Source of the DNA: a virus
Strand: one strand, 5' to 3'
Length of the DNA: 53,301 bases
Virus record (IMG/VR): IMGVR_UViG_3300032297_000671
Location: 1-53,301 of that record
Part shown: in pieces, positions 32,845 to 40,888 of the stretch
How positions within the stretch are numbered: the stretch's first letter is position 1
How the letters are laid out: each line of letters opens with the position of its first letter
Translations under genes and position numbers: made by a program
The notes under the pieces: generated by a model
Database searches by the model: none
What the model was told of the DNA's origin: nothing
What the model saw: the letters and a program-made list of their open reading frames with translations, nothing else

Positions 32845-33331
32845 GTTTGCTTCAATCTCAGATTTACCTATATTTAAATTTGAATTTGTCGATTGGTTCA
32901 AAAATTTAGAATTAGTAGATTCCCAAGAATCTACCCATTTATTTGCATTAGGAAAAGAGTCTATGCTAATGCAATTGAATAGAGATGGTCTTTTACCTGA
33001 TTTCATTCTCGATAGAGGTATTTTAACAGTTATGACCTGGGGAATACTTTCAGGAAGAATAACTGAATCCAAGGCACATGAGCAACTTTCCATGATTTGT
33101 GAAGCAGGTCTTTTCGATAACATTAGGATATTCTATGTGGTTGGTGAAAATCCAGACCGGTCTAGTAGGAATAAGGATGTTTGGGACTTTAGAGAATCCG
33201 ATAATAGAGAATCTGAGATCATGGAAAATCTAAGAGATCATATTTCTAATAATCCATATAACGTGCAGGTTGAGTACATTTTTAATGAATTCAACGAAGA
33301 TTCTGTACGATCTCTACATAAATTTATATAA
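32789..33331 (+). CDS. P-loop kinase-like protein
   Basis: The 180-residue protein opens with FEGQRNSGKTFLA, a Walker A motif (GxxxSGKT at 7-14) that fixes the start at 32789 despite the 56-base overlap with the previous gene. FILDRGIL (about 71-78) resembles the DR motif of thymidylate and deoxynucleoside kinases, and a Arg/Asp-rich lid-like stretch (RSSRNKDVWDFRESDNR) follows. Likely a small nucleotide or nucleoside kinase; substrate unknown. The next start is 2 bases after its stop. Confidence 0.6.
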   Translation: MITIFEGQRNSGKTFLAHKFASISDLPIFKFEFVDWFKNLELVDSQESTHLFALGKESMLMQLNRDGLLPDFILDRGILTVMTWGILSGRITESKAHEQLSMICEAGLFDNIRIFYVVGENPDRSSRNKDVWDFRESDNRESEIMENLRDHISNNPYNVQVEYIFNEFNEDSVRSLHKFI

Positions 33332-33332
33332 A

Positions 33333-34730
33333 ATGTGCGGTATACTAATAACTAAAGAAATCTCGGACAGAGTAATCGATTCGATTAAACATAGAGGAAT
33401 TGAAAAAACAATTGTTAGTAAGGGATTGTTTAATCTTTGTCATCACAGACTTCCTATCCAAACCTCAGATGGCGATGATTGGAACCAGCCAAAGGAGATA
33501 AGTCCTGGGATCTTCCTCTTGTTCAATGGAGAGATATTTAATTACGATAGAAATAGGTATTCATCAGACATCGAGTATCTCTGTAGTTTATTTTCTAACT
33601 ATCGTGGTGGAAACTTCGATTTATTTTGTGCTTTCTATCTTTCTCAGATACAAACATGGGATGGATTTTGGGCTATAGTTTTATATGATGCTAATCTTAA
33701 TGAGGCTATTGCTTTTACAGATCCTTTAGGAAAGAAGTCTTTGTATTTCAATAATATTGGTGAGATCTGTTCTGAGATAAAGGGAGTAGTTAGTGATAAT
33801 TCCCCGATTGATGAAATCTTTATGAGCTCAGTTAGAAAATGGGGATATAATACAGACGAGAGAACTCCATATACGGATGTCAAGAGAATTTTACCAAATG
33901 ACATCTACCATTTGAATCTAGATAACGTAGAAATTAGAAAGATCTATAAAGAATATTACAAGGGATTCGATTCCCCAATAACTGAATTAATAGGTGCTTC
34001 CTACGAGGATCACATGGAGTGGTTATGGAGCAAAATGTTTGAGTCAGTTAAGAATAGACTTGTATCAAAAAACTACCCAATTTCTTTGCTAATTTCTGGT
34101 GGACTTGATTCCTCTATCATAGCTTCTATATTAAAAGAAATTGGTGCTGACGTCAGGTGGTTTAGTATAGAGAATGGTGAAAGGGAATATGTTGAATTGC
34201 TTTCTGAGTACTTATCAACTAACGTAACATTCCTTGACTATTCGATGGAGGATGATAAGAATGACGAGATATACAAAAAATGGAACGAGTCCCCAATTGA
34301 TCTCGGATCAGCTATTCCTCAGTATTACTTATTTGAAGCTATTAAAAAATTCGGAGGATATCGTATAGTTTTAAGTGGTGATGGATCTGACGAACTCTTT
34401 GGAGGATACAGAAGGATCCACGAATACGATTCACAGAAATCTGATATCTTCGAGGAGCTTTCTTATTATCACTTGCCTAGACTTGATAAGATGTCAATGG
34501 CACATACTTTAGAATTGAGAAGCCCATTCCTTAATCTTGATCTTGTTAGATTTGCTCTACATTTACCTAAGGAATGGAGAACAGATAAAAAAATTCTAAA
34601 GGACACCTTTGCACCGATATTACCCGAGGAAATAGTCAATAGAAAAAAAGAAGCTCTAAAGAATCCTCAGATAAAAGAAGATAAAATAAAGTATCGATAT
34701 AAGGTAATTGACAGATTTATTAAGCAGTAG
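33333..34730 (+). CDS. asnB: Class II glutamine-dependent asparagine synthetase-like
   Basis: The start is set at MCGILI, giving the N-terminal Cys nucleophile of the Ntn glutaminase domain, for a product of 465 residues. Further glutaminase signs are HRLPIQT and FNGEIFN. The synthetase domain has the PP-loop SLLISGGLDSSII (about 250-262) and LSGDGSDELFGGY (about 347-359). Shorter than AsnB (about 550) but with both active sites. It converts Asp to Asn or amidates a related carboxylate; WbpS-type relatives amidate sugars. Neighbouring glycosyltransferase-like genes favour a surface-glycan role, though Asn supply is equally possible. Confidence 0.85.
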   Translation: MCGILITKEISDRVIDSIKHRGIEKTIVSKGLFNLCHHRLPIQTSDGDDWNQPKEISPGIFLLFNGEIFNYDRNRYSSDIEYLCSLFSNYRGGNFDLFCAFYLSQIQTWDGFWAIVLYDANLNEAIAFTDPLGKKSLYFNNIGEICSEIKGVVSDNSPIDEIFMSSVRKWGYNTDERTPYTDVKRILPNDIYHLNLDNVEIRKIYKEYYKGFDSPITELIGASYEDHMEWLWSKMFESVKNRLVSKNYPISLLISGGLDSSIIASILKEIGADVRWFSIENGEREYVELLSEYLSTNVTFLDYSMEDDKNDEIYKKWNESPIDLGSAIPQYYLFEAIKKFGGYRIVLSGDGSDELFGGYRRIHEYDSQKSDIFEELSYYHLPRLDKMSMAHTLELRSPFLNLDLVRFALHLPKEWRTDKKILKDTFAPILPEEIVNRKKEALKNPQIKEDKIKYRYKVIDRFIKQ

Positions 34731-34748
34731 CAATTTACTTATTGGAAA

Positions 34749-34759
34749 GGATATATAGA
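34749..34759 (+). promoter_or_regulatory. Putative late promoter (GGATATATAGA)
   Basis: This copy ends 16 bases before the ATG at 34776. It is flanked by TGGAAAG (34743-34749) and CTTTCCA (34766-34772), a 7-bp inverted repeat that places the motif in a hairpin loop, as at 19838. Confidence 0.6.
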
Positions 34760-34775
34760 AAAAAACTTTCCATCA

Positions 34776-35480
34776 ATGAGTAGTTCAATTAAGAGCTTTA
34801 ACGAATTTAGAAATCAATCCTCAGCTAATGAAGCTGAAGGCTGGGAAAACTATATAGGTGATGTTTTTTCTTCCGCAGTAGGAGGATTCAGCGATGTGAT
34901 AAAAGGTAAGGTTACAAATTACCTTCTTGAATTTTTCGGCATCAACGAGCAATCTATATTTAGTAAATTAATCCAGAATTTCGTAGAGCAATTCCCTGTT
35001 TCAGATCTTTTCTCTATAATATTCAACGGAAAAGCAAATGCATCATATTTAGCTCCAAAGGCAGCCGATGCAACTATAGAGTTCCTACAAGAGAAAGGAC
35101 TTGATGGTATAGCAAAGGATTTAAAGATCGATCCAAATGGGTGGATTTATAGAACGATATCAGAAATGCTTTCGAATCAGACTAAGAGGGAAGATTTTAG
35201 AAAGGGATTAGAAGGATTCTATCTAGAAGCTTTCAATGGATTTGAAAGTCTTAATCAGGATGAATTTGCATCATCACTTTCCCCATCAGAAAGAAGTAAA
35301 ATGACTTCTTCATTAGAAGCATCTGCAAGAAGACAAGGTCAAACTATATCTGGTGGAAATCAAAGCAACTCTAACGAGCCTGGTATTCTGGATAGATTTT
35401 TAGGAACCGTTGCTAATTCTTCTCAGCAGGGTGCATCACAAGGAACAACAACCGGATCTATTCTGGGAAACATTAGATAA
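34776..35480 (+). CDS. Helical protein with head-targeting-like leader
   Basis: The 234-residue protein begins MSSSIKSFNEFRNQSSANEA, similar in style to T4 internal-protein leaders, with ANE|A at 17-19 as a possible cut (P3 is Ala rather than Leu/Ile). The middle is helical with amphipathic stretches (GKVTNYLLEFFG, FVEQFPVSDLFSIIF). The C-terminal 50 residues are Ser/Gly/Gln-rich and probably disordered. No family recognised; likely head-associated. Confidence 0.6.
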   Translation: MSSSIKSFNEFRNQSSANEAEGWENYIGDVFSSAVGGFSDVIKGKVTNYLLEFFGINEQSIFSKLIQNFVEQFPVSDLFSIIFNGKANASYLAPKAADATIEFLQEKGLDGIAKDLKIDPNGWIYRTISEMLSNQTKREDFRKGLEGFYLEAFNGFESLNQDEFASSLSPSERSKMTSSLEASARRQGQTISGGNQSNSNEPGILDRFLGTVANSSQQGASQGTTTGSILGNIR

Positions 35481-35491
35481 AAAACAAAATT

Positions 35492-35857
35492 ATGAATATT
35501 AACGACGTTTCAAAGAGAGATATACTAGATTTCGATCAGTTTAGAAAAATGGTTCATGACGACACGTACAAACCATTTGCTCCAGAAAATCAAGAGGATA
35601 GCTCAGATAAAACTGGATTGCATAAAATTAAGAGAGAACCTGCTTACGATTGGGTTGGCTACGCTGATGCTGTATTTAGTCCTGATAAAGCTGGAATTGA
35701 GGTTCCTGGATATAATGCTTCTGGAGACAGACAATATGTAAATGCTATAGGTGGACCTGGTATTAAACAAATAGGTGACGGAATTAGATCTATAATGGAT
35801 ACTAGTGAAAGTCACGTACAGGAATCACTTATCATTAAATATAAGGATTTTGAATAA
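35492..35857 (+). CDS. Unidentified small protein
   Basis: The 121-residue protein is polar, with no membrane segment or catalytic motif; a Gly-rich stretch (YVNAIGGPGIKQIGDGI) lies at residues 80-96. It ends HVQESLIIKYKDFE, which contains a VQE|S resembling the protease motif but at the C-terminus. It starts 11 bases after the previous gene and is probably co-transcribed. Function unknown. Confidence 0.6.
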   Translation: MNINDVSKRDILDFDQFRKMVHDDTYKPFAPENQEDSSDKTGLHKIKREPAYDWVGYADAVFSPDKAGIEVPGYNASGDRQYVNAIGGPGIKQIGDGIRSIMDTSESHVQESLIIKYKDFE

Positions 35858-35858
35858 T

Positions 35859-35993
35859 ATGGCAAAAGCTAGAAAAGAGGGTAAGCCAAAGAGAAATAGG
35901 ACAAACCTACTAAAGAATATAAAGAGGATGAGAAAGAATAACATCTTTCTATCTAGAATAAAAGAAGAAATGAAAAAGGAAGGACAAGTTTGA
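35859..35993 (+). CDS. Small very basic protein (44 residues)
   Basis: I start at ATG 35859, one base after the preceding stop; an in-frame extension upstream would overlap the previous gene and is less likely. The product is almost half Lys/Arg (MAKARKEGKPKRNRTNLLKN...), typical of a nucleic-acid-binding peptide. Its TGA stop forms the three-base loop of the terminator that follows. Function unknown. Confidence 0.65.
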   Translation: MAKARKEGKPKRNRTNLLKNIKRMRKNNIFLSRIKEEMKKEGQV

Positions 35994-36008
35994 AACTTGT
36001 CCTTTTTT
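35980..36008 (+). terminator. Terminator built into the end of the 44-residue gene
   Basis: AAGGACAAGTT and AACTTGTCCTT form a perfect 11-bp stem around loop TGA, which is the stop codon of the gene at 35859, followed by a T run. It ends the unit that begins at 34776. Confidence 0.9.
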
Positions 36009-36036
36009 GTGCTGTAAGAATAGTAAACGCCTTAGT

Positions 36037-36705
36037 ATGAAGATAAGACTTGTCCACATTTTAACTGAGCCTGATACGGAGAGAGAATTAAAATCAATTG
36101 CTTCATTATCTCCCTTGGGTGATATGGGGATAGAGTATATTCAGCAGGTCAACCAAAGGTATGTTGGTGACGATTGGAAAATTATACCTGCAGCAACACA
36201 GAGTGAGTACACGAACCACGGTCCAGGTCATTATGGTGCTTTTAATTCTTTTAAGAAAGCAATGGTTGATAATTTTGATGAAGATCTTGACGCTCTTGTT
36301 TTATGTGAGTGTGATTGTATATTAACTGTCGAGCCGGATATCTTCTTAGATAAGCTTGTTGATGGGATTAATTTCTGTAACTCTAAAGAAATTTCTTATC
36401 TTTCTCTCGGATCTAGATTTGTTAATGGTCATTTACAATCTCCTATATTAGATTCATACTCAGATTTTCCAGACTATTATAAAACTAATAAGATAATTTT
36501 AGCTCATTGTGTAGTCTTACCATCTAGTTCTAGAGAATCAATACTCGGAGCTTTAGAAAATGTGCCATGGGATAGCCCTGATATATGGTTCAATGAAGCC
36601 TTATGGAGAATGGGTAAGAGTAATTTTGGTATAATAAGGGATAGGCTCGCTAGACAACACGAGGGGGTTTCACTTATAGATAACGTTTGGAAGGAATCTC
36701 AGTAG
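36037..36705 (+). CDS. Glycosyltransferase-like protein
   Basis: With the ATG at 36037 the product has 222 residues, beginning MKIRLVHILTEPDTEREL. The segment DALVLCECDCILTVEPD (about 87-103) has the D-x-D-like patch after a hydrophobic strand that is typical of GT-A sugar transferases, followed by conserved-looking ISYLSLGSRFVNG. There is no signal peptide. Its stop abuts the stop of the minus-strand gene with no spacer. Substrate unknown. Confidence 0.5.
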   Translation: MKIRLVHILTEPDTERELKSIASLSPLGDMGIEYIQQVNQRYVGDDWKIIPAATQSEYTNHGPGHYGAFNSFKKAMVDNFDEDLDALVLCECDCILTVEPDIFLDKLVDGINFCNSKEISYLSLGSRFVNGHLQSPILDSYSDFPDYYKTNKIILAHCVVLPSSSRESILGALENVPWDSPDIWFNEALWRMGKSNFGIIRDRLARQHEGVSLIDNVWKESQ

Positions 36706-37431
36706 CTATTCATTTTCAGTAGCACCTTGACTCATCTCTCTCATAAACAATTCTTTCGCTATCTTGGTTATGACTGAATTATTGTTGAAATCCTCCGATA
36801 TTTCCATTACTGTTACCCTAGGCTGAGTTTTATTATCAATTTTAAGGTAATCTATGACTTCGTGGATAATAAACTCGTACGACAAAGAAAAATAGCAATT
36901 TAGCATCGGAACCTGCTTCATAATTATGCTTTTCTCTCCGACATTCGTTTTACCAGATTGCCACCAATATGGTATTATTTCATCAGTTGCCATATTTCTT
37001 AATATCAATATACCATAATCATTACTTCTAGAGTATTCACTTGTTACTTCGAAGGTTCTTATCCTATTTTCGATATTTTTCCATAGATCCATTCCAAGAT
37101 CGGCATATTTATATAGTATATCTAGAGATGAATCCAGTATGGACAATGCCTCGTTCGATTCGTCTTCAGATAGATTACATTCTTTTATTATATCTAGCAA
37201 CTCTCTTGTCGATTGTGTTAGATATTTAGATGGGATAATATCTTTTTCCTCTAGAAGACATTTTACGTGGGATAGCTCTTTAATCATTGAAAATATTTTT
37301 TTAACCGGATAGTAAATATTTTCTTTCTCAATTTCTTTATTAACACTTTTTAAAAAGTCCAATAGGATATACTGCTTATGCTCCAGGTCTATTGGATGCT
37401 GTATAAACCATGTTTTCTTGAGATTTTTCAT
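36706..37431 (-). CDS. Unidentified protein, the only minus-strand gene
   Basis: I start at the ATG at 37431 (MKNLKKTWFIQHPIDLEHKQ), 241 residues, rather than at an upstream ATG, because the promoter-like motif 37453-37464 would fall inside the longer frame. The N-terminal 140 residues are helical; the C-terminal part is alpha/beta. No motif recognised. It points against all its neighbours and is convergent with the 36037 gene without any gap, so antisense effects between the two transcripts are possible. Confidence 0.7.
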   Translation of the reverse strand: MKNLKKTWFIQHPIDLEHKQYILLDFLKSVNKEIEKENIYYPVKKIFSMIKELSHVKCLLEEKDIIPSKYLTQSTRELLDIIKECNLSEDESNEALSILDSSLDILYKYADLGMDLWKNIENRIRTFEVTSEYSRSNDYGILILRNMATDEIIPYWWQSGKTNVGEKSIIMKQVPMLNCYFSLSYEFIIHEVIDYLKIDNKTQPRVTVMEISEDFNNNSVITKIAKELFMREMSQGATENE

Positions 37432-37452
37432 GGTGTTGAATTTTTTTATATG

Positions 37453-37464
37453 TCTTATATATTG
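37453..37464 (-). promoter_or_regulatory. Putative late promoter on the minus strand (CAATATATAAGA)
   Basis: Read on the minus strand the motif ends 21 bases before the ATG at 37431. The same AATATATAAGA variant occurs at 2839. With the copy at 37514 it forms a divergent pair. Confidence 0.55.
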
Positions 37465-37513
37465 AACTAATATTTTTTCATTCGAGACTAAAAAAGAAGC
37501 TGATCTTAGTTTT

Positions 37514-37524
37514 GATATATAATA
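37514..37524 (+). promoter_or_regulatory. Putative late promoter (GATATATAATA)
   Basis: This copy ends 23 bases before the ATG at 37548, back to back with the minus-strand motif at 37453-37464. Confidence 0.55.
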
Positions 37525-37547
37525 CATAAAAATAGTGTACAAGAAAA

Positions 37548-37985
37548 ATGCCAAGAATATCCGATTATTCTAGTTTCAATTCACAAAAATCAAAGAAGAT
37601 CTCTAGCGAGCATATATTTACTCAGAATTTAGATTTTCTTGACATAGAATTAGTAAATAGACCCCCTGAATTAGCAGACGTTGACTCTGCTGAATGTGAA
37701 ATAGAATATGAGGTTGGAATAGACAGAGTTAAATCAGGTATCGTTGATTTGGCTTTTTCTGTTTCTAATATAGAAATTGATCTTGGTGTAGATGACTACC
37801 CAAATGAACAGAAGGATTTCGAATTTGATATAGTCCCTGGTGAGAATATAGACCACACCTCGGTTTTTTGTAGAAAGATGGAAAGATTAATTCCTTGTGC
37901 ACCTTCTAAGATTAGGATCGATATGAAAAAATCGATGAATACTCAGGATTTTAAAATTGAAGTATTTTTTGGAGATGGCGAATAA
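37548..37985 (+). CDS. Unidentified acidic protein
   Basis: The 145-residue protein is acidic with an alternating hydrophobic pattern (VKSGIVDLAFSVSNIEIDLG) suggesting a beta sandwich. The start MPRISDYSSFNSQKSKK resembles other leaders of this genome (SSFN) but has no clear [L/I]xE cut. It overlaps the next gene by 11 bases. No family recognised. Confidence 0.6.
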   Translation: MPRISDYSSFNSQKSKKISSEHIFTQNLDFLDIELVNRPPELADVDSAECEIEYEVGIDRVKSGIVDLAFSVSNIEIDLGVDDYPNEQKDFEFDIVPGENIDHTSVFCRKMERLIPCAPSKIRIDMKKSMNTQDFKIEVFFGDGE

Positions 37986-38889
37986 TAGGGCTTTAAATTT
38001 TTCTTCTTTTAATAAAATAAATGAATCTAGCACATTCTCTAAAAAAAATCTGGGTATTTTAGGACCCTTTGAGGATGGTGAAATGAAAATCAGGATAAAT
38101 CCTGATAATGGGTTTTCCGTTAAGGATTCAGTGGATAACATTACTCTATCCTTCGGAGATCATTCTATTGATATTCCTTCAAGATGCTGCAAGATTGATG
38201 ACGATAGAATTATTCTTAAAACCAAGATGAATTGGTTTGATGATAATGAGAATATGGAGAATTTATATTCTATGGTAGAGGATTACATTTCACAGAAAAA
38301 TGATTATTCTGTTTCAGATGACGATAAAATCATGGACGACGTTGCTATGCTATGTGATATACTTGGCATTGATGTTATAGATCCTAGTATTAGTAAAACC
38401 TCTAAGAATGATTACGAGTGCTCGATAGGAAATGATCGTGAGGTTGAAATATCTAAATCTGACTCTAATGATTTATTTAAAAATTTTAGAATGTATAAGA
38501 ATCAGGAGTCTATACATCCGGATCTTCATATAAAGAAAAAATCTGGTGATTTTTCTTGCAAATATCGAACAGATAAGGGGGTTTTCGATACATCACACGA
38601 TAATTTTAAAGATATACTTAGAAGTCCTATAGATGCTTATCTTATAAACGTTTGCTTAGAAAAAGATGACAACAAGGATAGTGAAAGGGTACTTGTTGAT
38701 CATTTAATGAAGATCCTTAAGTATCACGATTGGAAATTGCCAGAATCAGAAACATCCTCACCTGAAAAACACAAGAAGGAATCTGCTGAGATCAAAAAGA
38801 TAATGAATATTCTTTCTAATACTATCCCAGAAGAACACATTGAAGAGATGTATACTGATGCAAGACAGAGATTTCTGAAGACGCAGTAA
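37975..38889 (+). CDS. Unidentified protein with head-targeting leader
   Basis: From the ATG at 37975, inside the previous gene, the product has 304 residues. MANNRALNFSSFNKINE|S places INE|S at residues 15-17, exactly the same position as in the 28318 protein, and fits the prohead protease rule. The rest is acidic, Asp/Ser/Lys-rich, with no recognisable domain. The next 106 bases (38890-38995) contain only a TATA-rich hairpin. Confidence 0.6.
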   Translation: MANNRALNFSSFNKINESSTFSKKNLGILGPFEDGEMKIRINPDNGFSVKDSVDNITLSFGDHSIDIPSRCCKIDDDRIILKTKMNWFDDNENMENLYSMVEDYISQKNDYSVSDDDKIMDDVAMLCDILGIDVIDPSISKTSKNDYECSIGNDREVEISKSDSNDLFKNFRMYKNQESIHPDLHIKKKSGDFSCKYRTDKGVFDTSHDNFKDILRSPIDAYLINVCLEKDDNKDSERVLVDHLMKILKYHDWKLPESETSSPEKHKKESAEIKKIMNILSNTIPEEHIEEMYTDARQRFLKTQ

Positions 38890-38915
38890 TTTTTTGGAAC
38901 ATAAACCCATATTTT

Positions 38916-38938
38916 CAGTATAAATAAAAAATATACTG
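38916..38938. repeat. Inverted repeat CAGTATA/TATACTG with TATAAATA
   Basis: A perfect 7-bp inverted repeat (38916-38922 and 38932-38938) with a 9-base A-rich loop contains TATAAATA at 38919-38926, identical to the T4 late promoter core. No T run follows, and the next start is 58 bases on. It may be an operator or promoter for the gene at 38996. Confidence 0.4.
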
Positions 38939-38995
38939 GATGTTATTCTCAATACCGCTCATATATGCTTTTTTTATCGCTTAAGTGTATGACTT

Positions 38996-39646
38996 ATGGA
39001 ATGGCTGAAAAAGATTTTTTCAAAGAAGAAAAAAATGGACTTTAAAGATAAAACACTGCCTGAGCTTCAGGAAGAACTCTCACAATTTGACTTTACTTGG
39101 ATTAAAGGCGATCAGATGGGAAATATTGAAAGATATGACGATGTCGTATCTGACGAAACCACAGGCATGACATTCGTTTGCTTTAAAAGTGGAGGAAGAA
39201 TTAACATAGAACTACTTAGTGAATATCTAGATCCATTCCCAGCTACTAAAGTAAACTATGGAAATGTTACAGAATCTGCTCCAATCCAAGCCCCTCAACT
39301 AGATCGAATCCATCAAGATTCCCCGCAGAAGTCTCAGCGATCAGGAAGCAATCAGGTTTCTTCTGTTGAGGTTGAGGATTCCCCGATATATACATTGCTT
39401 AAAAAACAGAAGACAAATTGGGTTAATGTAAACATAAGCCTGAAGTTGAATCTACCTTCTAAGAGTCTTTATGGTATCCTAATAAATTCTTTTGATGAAG
39501 CAGAAAGCGAAATTATAGACTATGTAACAGAGGGTATTGACATAGAAGATATTAGAAACGCTCTTGGAGATTCTATTTCTGCTTATTATGATAAGAAAAA
39601 GTCCTCCAGTGTAGTAAGTGAAAAAAACAATTCCGAAGATGAATAA
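38996..39646 (+). CDS. Unidentified protein
   Basis: The 216-residue protein starts with a basic amphipathic helix (MEWLKKIFSKKKK), followed by an SH3-like stretch near residues 30-75 (IERYDDVVSDETTGMTFVCF), a polar linker and a second domain from about 130 (KTNWVNVNISLKLNLPSKSL). The linker holds many Gln and Ser. No enzyme motif. It overlaps the Nudix gene by 8 bases. Function unknown; location suggests a small tail or chaperone role. Confidence 0.6.
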   Translation: MEWLKKIFSKKKKMDFKDKTLPELQEELSQFDFTWIKGDQMGNIERYDDVVSDETTGMTFVCFKSGGRINIELLSEYLDPFPATKVNYGNVTESAPIQAPQLDRIHQDSPQKSQRSGSNQVSSVEVEDSPIYTLLKKQKTNWVNVNISLKLNLPSKSLYGILINSFDEAESEIIDYVTEGIDIEDIRNALGDSISAYYDKKKSSSVVSEKNNSEDE

Positions 39647-40214
39647 TAAAATTCTTTATGAAACCGATAAGATCAATTTGATCGAAAGAGATGGTGTTAT
39701 TGGGGTATTACCTCTTTTCATGAATGTCGTAATAATGCCCTTTGTATCAGATGAACAAGGTTTGCCATTATCAATCGGTGTACTTATGGAGCCAAATCCA
39801 TTTAGAGAAGGTGGTCAAAGCATGACTTTGATTACTGGGACTAGTGAAGATGAAGATCCAGATCTACTTTCTACTGCTAAAAGAGAACTTAAGGAAGAGA
39901 GCGGATTTGATGCTCAGGAGAATAACAGATGGTATTATTTAGGGTCTGTTACATCATCTAAATTCGTAGATCACGAGCAACCTTGCTTTGCTGTCGACGT
40001 AACTGGATTACAAAAAGGTGAGGCAGAGACTGACGGTACGGATAAAGAAAAAAATATGGAATTCAAATTCATCCCTGCTAATGATGTTGTAAAAGCAAAG
40101 GACATTTTCATTCCAGGGCTTTTCCTTAAATTATTTAAATATGTACTTGGTATCGAAATCCAAGGAACAGAGAAAGGAAAGGAACAAAATAAAGGTTACA
40201 ATTTTTCAATCTAA
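39639..40214 (+). CDS. Nudix-fold hydrolase-like protein
   Basis: From the ATG at 39639 the product has 191 residues. LLSTAKRELKEESGFD carries the REUxEExGU core of the Nudix box at about residues 84-92. The upstream G-x5-E half is shifted by an insertion (GTSEDEDPD), so the motif is slightly irregular. Nudix enzymes cleave nucleoside diphosphates linked to X, such as ADP-ribose, NADH, dNTPs or capped RNA. In T4, NudE is a comparable phage enzyme. Metal-binding Glu residues are kept, so activity is likely. Confidence 0.75.
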   Translation: MNNKILYETDKINLIERDGVIGVLPLFMNVVIMPFVSDEQGLPLSIGVLMEPNPFREGGQSMTLITGTSEDEDPDLLSTAKRELKEESGFDAQENNRWYYLGSVTSSKFVDHEQPCFAVDVTGLQKGEAETDGTDKEKNMEFKFIPANDVVKAKDIFIPGLFLKLFKYVLGIEIQGTEKGKEQNKGYNFSI

Positions 40215-40219
40215 ATAAG

Positions 40220-40543
40220 ATGAGTTTATCAAGAAGACAAAGAAGAGATATTGCCAAGCGTTTGGGATACCTAGGAAAATCATCAAGTTTGGATGATATG
40301 AGGGATCGTTTTAAAAGATCTAACGAGATGGGAAAACACTTCCATTTAATGCATCTAGAAAACGTAAAGAATTCTCAAATTGAAGCGGAGAGATCTAAGG
40401 AGCTAGAAAGAGAAGATGCACTAATATCTTCTTTACAAGCAAGTAATCCTGAATTTAGCAGTTCCGATTCTTTTAATTTCTTAAAAGTTGAAGATTCTCT
40501 ACCAGAATCATCGGATCAAATGGAAGAAAATCTGGATGGATAA
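40220..40543 (+). CDS. Unidentified small helical protein
   Basis: The 107-residue protein has a basic N-terminal half (MSLSRRQRRDIAKRLGYLGK) and an acidic C-terminal half. It is predicted helical with no membrane segment. It begins 5 bases after the Nudix gene and overlaps the next by 8 bases. The position before the baseplate operon could suit a tail assembly chaperone, but nothing in the sequence proves it. Confidence 0.6.
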   Translation: MSLSRRQRRDIAKRLGYLGKSSSLDDMRDRFKRSNEMGKHFHLMHLENVKNSQIEAERSKELEREDALISSLQASNPEFSSSDSFNFLKVEDSLPESSDQMEENLDG

Positions 40544-40871
40544 AGAGATAAGCCAAGTAAGATTTATTTTAACTAAATGCTCTTTAAAAGAAGCTAAGAG
40601 GAAGTATTGTAGTGATACCTCTTTCTTTGTCGTTGACATCGGAAAAATAATAAGAGATCTTGGATATGACATCCAGGCTCTAACCAAAGAATCTGAATTT
40701 GTAATTAATTACGCCGTTCAGAAGAAAATAACGCAGGGAATATATAGTACAAGAAGTCAAGATATCCTAGTGGTGTATAAGAACATATCAAACAATTTCG
40801 TAGAAAATCTAGAGCATTTTCTAAATTATGAGATTGACGAGACTGTTACTTACACCATAGAGCTTGTCTAA
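40536..40871 (+). CDS. Unidentified small protein
   Basis: From the ATG at 40536, overlapping the previous stop, the product has 111 residues. It alternates strands and helices (QVRFILTKC, SFFVVDIGKIIRDLGYDIQ, DILVVYKNISNNFVENLEHF), a compact alpha/beta fold. No known motif. It is the last gene before the large baseplate operon, 17 bases upstream of it. Confidence 0.6.
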   Translation: MDKEISQVRFILTKCSLKEAKRKYCSDTSFFVVDIGKIIRDLGYDIQALTKESEFVINYAVQKKITQGIYSTRSQDILVVYKNISNNFVENLEHFLNYEIDETVTYTIELV

Positions 40872-40888
40872 AAAAGTACTTGTATTAA

